DNA of 26,067 nucleotides, taken from Rhodobiaceae bacterium UBA7378. Its GTDB lineage: Bacteria > Pseudomonadota > Alphaproteobacteria > RS24. The notes below the pieces were generated by a model. The model saw only the letters and a list, made by a program, of their open reading frames with translations. It made no database searches and was not told the origin of the DNA. Shown here in pieces: positions 23,195-26,067 of this stretch. A program made the translations under genes and the position numbers. How positions within the stretch are numbered: the stretch's first letter is position 1; the number at the start of each line of letters is the position of its first letter. The DNA is taken from positions 1,198 through 27,264 of the forward strand of contig DKNW01000100.1 in NCBI GenBank assembly GCA_002469805.1, given 5' to 3'.

Positions 23195-24085
23195 ATGGAC
23201 ATGATTAACGCTAATGACGTAACGCTTGCCTGCGAAGTCTTTCCGGCAAAGGGCATCAAAAACGCGCCGCCTCTGATTTTGATGCGTGGGCTTGGTACCC
23301 AAATGGTGCAATGGCGCCAACCCCTGATCGACAGCTTTGCCGAACTGGGCATGGATGTCGTGATATTCGACAATCGCGACGTGGGGTGCTCAACCAAGCT
23401 GGATGCAGCGGGTATTCCCGACTTCGGGGCGCTTGATGCGGCATCATCGGCGGGCACCATGTTTCCTGTGCCGTACACGCTGGCAGATATGGCCGATGAT
23501 GTCATTGGGTTGATGGATGCGCTGGACATAAAAAAAGCAAACTTCTTCGGCATTTCGATGGGTGGCATGGTGGCCCAGCATCTCGGGTTTTCCCATGCGA
23601 ACCGGTTCGACCATATTGTCTGTGTGATGTCGAGTTCGGGCGGTCCAGATGTTCCAACGCCAAATATCAGCGACGTCGAAATGCCAGACGTCGATGATCG
23701 CGCCGCGCTCATTAATTATCTTGTGCAATCACAACTGGAAAATATGGGCCCCGGATTTCCTGTTTCAGAGGCCACGTGCCTAGAGGTCGCCGAACTAGTC
23801 GCGGAACGCGGTTATTATCCGCCAGGCATTGCGCGCCAATATGCGGCAATTATCGCGGACGGCTCGCGTGTTGATCGGCTGCACAGTATTGAGCTGCCAT
23901 TTTTCGTAATCCATGGCGACCATGATGAGCTACTGCCGCATGTATGCGGCGAAGACATTGTCAAACATGTGCGCAATGCTGGCTGGCTGCTGGTGGAAGG
24001 CATGGGGCATGATATGGGCCCGGGCATCGAAAAGGTGATTACGCCTGCCGTGGCGCATTTTTTGGGCATTGGCACGCACGCGTAA
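23195..24085 (+). CDS. Alpha/beta hydrolase
   Basis: The 296-residue alpha/beta-hydrolase has the oxyanion region LMRGLGTQMVQW, the strand FDNRDVGCST, and the nucleophile elbow GISMGGM (serine near residue 120). The acid segment is HGDHDELLP and the catalytic histidine lies in GMGHDMG near the C-terminus. The triad is therefore complete. The DNRDVG(C)S pattern is common in esterase/lipase-like members close to aclacinomycin methylesterase-type hydrolases, but the substrate cannot be read from sequence. ATG 23195 has GGGAGG (23184-23189) at good spacing, so I prefer it to the open frame from 23132. It is divergent from glpD with an 80-bp gap. Confidence 0.85.
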   Translation: MDMINANDVTLACEVFPAKGIKNAPPLILMRGLGTQMVQWRQPLIDSFAELGMDVVIFDNRDVGCSTKLDAAGIPDFGALDAASSAGTMFPVPYTLADMADDVIGLMDALDIKKANFFGISMGGMVAQHLGFSHANRFDHIVCVMSSSGGPDVPTPNISDVEMPDVDDRAALINYLVQSQLENMGPGFPVSEATCLEVAELVAERGYYPPGIARQYAAIIADGSRVDRLHSIELPFFVIHGDHDELLPHVCGEDIVKHVRNAGWLLVEGMGHDMGPGIEKVITPAVAHFLGIGTHA

Positions 24086-24101
24086 CGCCTCGATCGAAAG
24101 G

Positions 24102-24509
24102 CTACTCGCTGGCCTGCTTCAGATAGGCAATGACGTTATGACGATCTTTTTCCTTGCGCAAACCGGCAAATGACATGCGCGTGCCTTTAACCGCCTTGCG
24201 CGGGTTTGCCAGATATGCGTCAAGCACGGCTTCAGACCATACTGGTTCGACATCAGCATATGCCTTCATTGCTTTTGAATAGCGATAATCTTCAAGTACG
24301 GCGATTTCGCGTCCGATAATATTATTGAGGTGCGGCCCCACGCGGTTCTTCGCCTTGGCACCGATCATGTGGCAGGACACACATTTTTTGAATACTTTGG
24401 CGCCCTTTTCCGCATCGCCTTGCGGGTAGGGGTTGGCGTGAACTGTTGCGACCGGCGACAGCAATGTCGCGGTAAAGCAGGCAAGCAAAGCGCATATGAG
24501 CCGGGTCAT
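24102..24509 (-). CDS. Class I c-type cytochrome (periplasmic)
   Basis: The 135-residue precursor has a signal peptide (about residues 1-25, ending VHA before NPYPQGD). The mature cytochrome c has heme-attachment motif CVSCH (about residues 43-47), GPHLNNIIGR after it, and GTRMSFAGLRKEKDRHNVIAYL, with the methionine as distal ligand. This resembles cytochrome c2/c550-type electron carriers between the bc1 complex and oxidases. The exact redox partner is unknown. It is convergent with the alpha/beta hydrolase (16-bp gap) and lies 95 bp downstream of the PNPOx-family gene. Confidence 0.92.
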   Translation of the reverse strand: MTRLICALLACFTATLLSPVATVHANPYPQGDAEKGAKVFKKCVSCHMIGAKAKNRVGPHLNNIIGREIAVLEDYRYSKAMKAYADVEPVWSEAVLDAYLANPRKAVKGTRMSFAGLRKEKDRHNVIAYLKQASE

Positions 24510-24604
24510 GGTGTCTCCTCATCGAATGATGAGCTTGTTTTAGGTGGTTCGCGCGCTGCCGCCAAGGGCTTGCGCCGCCGCAATCTGTCGCAGGGAAGGT
24601 TGGG

Positions 24605-25255
24605 TTATGGCACCAGCCAGTTATGTTGTGGTTCTGGTGTCGTAAAATCAAAAATTGCACGCCGGTGTCCGCGCGCGGCCAGATATAGCCACTCGATCTG
24701 TTGCACATGCGCTATCACCGGCGCGAAATGGTCGGCACCGTCATTGGTGGCATCAGCGTCAAAAACCACATCTGATGGCACACTAAGTGGCGATCCCGGA
24801 CTTTGCGTCACCTGATAACACTCCCGGCTCATCGGCCGCGTGGCGTTCCATGCTGCGTCATAGGCGTTGCCGGTGAGCAATTCGAGCCGCGCACGCACGC
24901 GCAGTTGGATTTTGGCACCATGATCGTAAAAATGGAGAGAGGCATTCGGGTTTTGCTGAATATCAGCGATTTTGCCCGAGCGTGTATCGGTGTGAAACCG
25001 CAAGTTATGCGCATCCGTATCGCAGGCACGCAAAACTACGGTTCTGATCTCGGGAAACCCGTGCGGGGTGATGGTGGCGACGCTGGGCGTGTGGAACGGG
25101 CTGCGCCGGTCTTTAACGCCACGCGCGAGAAGCGCCCATGCATGGGTGCAGCTGCCGTCGAGGTCGTCATAACAGCCCAGTAAAGGGGGGCCGGCAGCTT
25201 TTTTTCCGGGGTTGGTTTCCGCGCTCAAATTCGCATCTTTAGAAGTTTCACTCAT
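24605..25255 (-). CDS. Pyridoxamine 5'-phosphate oxidase-family flavoprotein
   Basis: The 216-residue protein has the split-barrel FMN-binding fold. A variable N-terminal tail of about 25 residues leads to the core: ARGVKDRRSPFHTPSVATI, the PEIRTVVLRACD strand, HTDTRSGKIADIQQNPNASLHFYD (about residues 92-115), QLRVRARLELL, and a C-terminal WLYLAARGHRRAIFDF. It resembles the general PNPOx-like family more than true PdxH, since the C-terminal PdxH signature is not evident. A role in B6 metabolism is therefore not assured. The start ATG 25255 has only a weak GGTGA site. Confidence 0.8.
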   Translation of the reverse strand: MSETSKDANLSAETNPGKKAAGPPLLGCYDDLDGSCTHAWALLARGVKDRRSPFHTPSVATITPHGFPEIRTVVLRACDTDAHNLRFHTDTRSGKIADIQQNPNASLHFYDHGAKIQLRVRARLELLTGNAYDAAWNATRPMSRECYQVTQSPGSPLSVPSDVVFDADATNDGADHFAPVIAHVQQIEWLYLAARGHRRAIFDFTTPEPQHNWLVP

Positions 25256-25728
25256 GTCACCAACATATAGGTTGGAGGTGGTCGTTTTCTACCCGTTTGT
25301 GTCTCGGGCAGTGATACCAGGGTCATGACAGGGAAATTCGCTTGATTGTCTAGTACCGATTGCCGCGACGGGCTTTTCTGTCATTTTACATAATTCTCAG
25401 CAGTCATTCTTCTTCTAACCTGTCGGGGATAACCACGAATAAGAGATTTTTATATTGTCGTCTAAAGCGGTGGAAGACAGCTTTCCAAGTTTGCCCAGTT
25501 GCTCAAAGACTTCGGCTAGAAATTCTTGAGCGTCTATATGACCGGCTTCGGGAGAAAATACCCCCGCGCCTTGGGCGTTGCTCCGCCCAAATCCCAGCCC
25601 GTGTATAAGCCCGACACCGAATCAAGCTCTTGCATGGCAATCAACGCCAACATACTCAAAATACCGGGGCTTGCACCCAGCTGAAGAGCTGCCAGCTTTT
25701 CTAAATCGCCGCGTTATCTGACAATTAT
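25256..25728 (-). other. Gene-poor stretch with two overlapping open frames, possible gene remnant
   Basis: No convincing gene fills these 473 bp. Two minus-strand frames are open without a good start codon. Frame A (25713-25534, 59 residues after a stop) contains EKLAALQLGASPGILSML. Frame B (25621-25415, 68 residues after a stop) contains SPEAGHIDAQEFLAEVFEQL and overlaps A in a different frame. Both have protein-like composition, which could mean a decayed, frameshifted gene, but open frames this short also arise by chance. A 31-codon ORF (25384-25289) and an 82-codon plus-strand ORF (25360-25608) look random. The stretch begins directly 3' of tRNA-Arg. Confidence 0.3.
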
Positions 25729-25805
25729 TGGTGATCCCGGGTGGATTCGAACCACCGACCCTCAAATTAGGAATTTGATGCTCTATCCTGCTGAGCTACG
25801 GGACC
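25729..25805 (-). tRNA. tRNA-Arg (anticodon CCT)
   Basis: A 77-base tRNA on the minus strand. The acceptor stem GGTCCCG pairs with CGGGATC (one G-U pair), and the D arm begins TAGCTCAGC. The anticodon arm TCAAA-TTCCTAA-TTTGA puts CCT at 34-36, reading AGG, and the T arm is GGTGG-TTCGAAT-CCACC. The discriminator A and CCA are encoded. Genes for this tRNA are frequent integration sites in bacteria, but no duplicated 3' end is seen in this window. Confidence 0.97.
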
Positions 25806-25814
25806 ATTGATCCG

Positions 25815-25842
25815 AACCTATGCAATGAGCGGAGAAAATCAA
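25815..25842 (-). promoter_or_regulatory. Candidate promoter of tRNA-Arg
   Basis: On the minus strand, TTGATT (25837-25842) and TAGGTT (25815-25820) are separated by 16 bp and would start transcription a few bases before the tRNA. The -10 match is partial. The rest of the 81-bp gap to the epimerase stop is AT-rich with no clear terminator hairpin. Confidence 0.4.
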
Positions 25843-25886
25843 GTTTTTTGCCTTCTATCTATTATTGGGCTGCATGGGTTGTGGCC

Positions 25887-26067
25887 TCATTGCGGGCTTT
25901 GCATCAACTCAACCAGCACGCCGCCCATATCTTTGGGGTGGATGAAAATAATCGGTGTGCCATGCGCGCCAATGCGCGGCTCGCCCGTTCCCAGAACACG
26001 CGCTCCCTTTGCCACCATCTCGTCGCGCGCGGCGATAATGTCATCAACCTCGAAACAAATATGGTGC
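25887..26067 (-). CDS. mce: Methylmalonyl-CoA epimerase, C-terminal part (cut by window end)
   Basis: Only the last 60 residues are inside the window; the gene continues beyond 26067. The frame reads HHICFEVDDIIAARDEM, then GEPRIGAHGTPIIFIHPKDMGGVLVELMQ, and stops at TGA 25887-25889. The HHICFEVDD and HP(K)DxxGVLVEL segments are typical of this vicinal-oxygen-chelate enzyme, with metal-ligand histidine and glutamate. It interconverts the (R) and (S) forms of methylmalonyl-CoA in propionyl-CoA or ethylmalonyl-CoA metabolism, consistent with the adenosyltransferase and acyl-CoA dehydrogenase elsewhere in the window. Confidence 0.9.
   Translation of the reverse strand, partial: HHICFEVDDIIAARDEMVAKGARVLGTGEPRIGAHGTPIIFIHPKDMGGVLVELMQSPQ

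Noticed and set aside
25360..25608. 82-codon plus-strand ORF
   Set aside because: It has no clear ribosome site, no motif and random-looking composition, and it is opposed by the minus-strand open frames.
25534..25713. Resemblance of LGASPG in the open frame to the C-terminal LLGASPGAST of malate:quinone oxidoreductase
   Set aside because: The match is only about six residues, and the flanking residues do not continue the similarity in either frame.
1..26067. CRISPR arrays, insertion sequences, rRNA genes, toxin-antitoxin pairs
   Set aside because: No regularly spaced direct repeats, transposase motifs, terminal repeats with target duplications, rRNA sequence or small two-gene toxin modules were seen.

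Overview
The window looks like ordinary chromosomal core sequence from an alphaproteobacterium. The class is inferred from gene content and order: chorismate mutase-hisC-tyrA facing a DUF2125 gene, argH-small lipoprotein-lysA with a divergent thioredoxin-like gene, ftsEX, a twin-helix HIG1-type protein beside a PduO-type cobalamin adenosyltransferase, a Coq4-like protein and Coq7. I cannot name a genus. No insertion sequence, prophage gene set, CRISPR array or rRNA operon was seen. Genes are tightly packed, with many ATGA, GTGA and TAATG overlaps.

Layout. 1-2854 (+): an aromatic amino acid operon (chorismate mutase with a divergent C-terminal domain, HisC-type aminotransferase, prephenate/arogenate dehydrogenase). 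2851-8847 (-): argH, a 36-residue LptM-like lipoprotein, lysA, ftsE, ftsX, a YdcF/DUF218 membrane protein and a DUF2125 envelope protein. 8874-9509 (+): a membrane-anchored thioredoxin-like protein whose start codon is only 26 bp from that of argH. 9506-15697 (-): 3-hydroxybutyryl-CoA dehydrogenase, EtfA, EtfB (behind a near-consensus promoter), cobalamin adenosyltransferase, twin-helix protein, a long acyl-CoA dehydrogenase of the methylsuccinyl-CoA dehydrogenase type, and GluQ-RS. 15724-17088 (+): AlkA-type DNA glycosylase and an HNH endonuclease. 17113-18799 (-): Coq7, DsbB and a YqaA/DedA-type membrane protein. 18913-20125 (+): tRNA-Leu(CAA), Coq4-like protein, ArsC/YffB-family protein. 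20145-23114 (-): TusA-like protein, an MBL-fold protein with an atypical metal motif, a perfect 13-bp inverted repeat, and GlpD. 23195-24085 (+): alpha/beta hydrolase. 24102-25255 (-): cytochrome c and a PNPOx-family flavoprotein. 25256-25728 has no convincing gene but holds two overlapping open frames without good starts just 3' of tRNA-Arg(CCT) (25729-25805, -). The window ends inside methylmalonyl-CoA epimerase (-).

A functional theme runs through the middle and the right edge. The methylsuccinyl-CoA dehydrogenase candidate, its likely electron acceptor ETF, the enzyme that makes adenosylcobalamin, a 3-hydroxyacyl-CoA dehydrogenase and methylmalonyl-CoA epimerase all fit acetyl-CoA/propionyl-CoA assimilation through the ethylmalonyl-CoA pathway. 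The hallmark genes (crotonyl-CoA carboxylase/reductase, ethylmalonyl-CoA mutase) are not in this window. A second theme is the quinone pool and redox: Coq7, Coq4, DsbB, GlpD, ETF and cytochrome c.

I found nothing I can call an undescribed system with confidence. The best leads are the TusA-MBL pair with the adjacent perfect palindrome, the C-terminal domain of the chorismate mutase, and the unexplained open frames beside tRNA-Arg.
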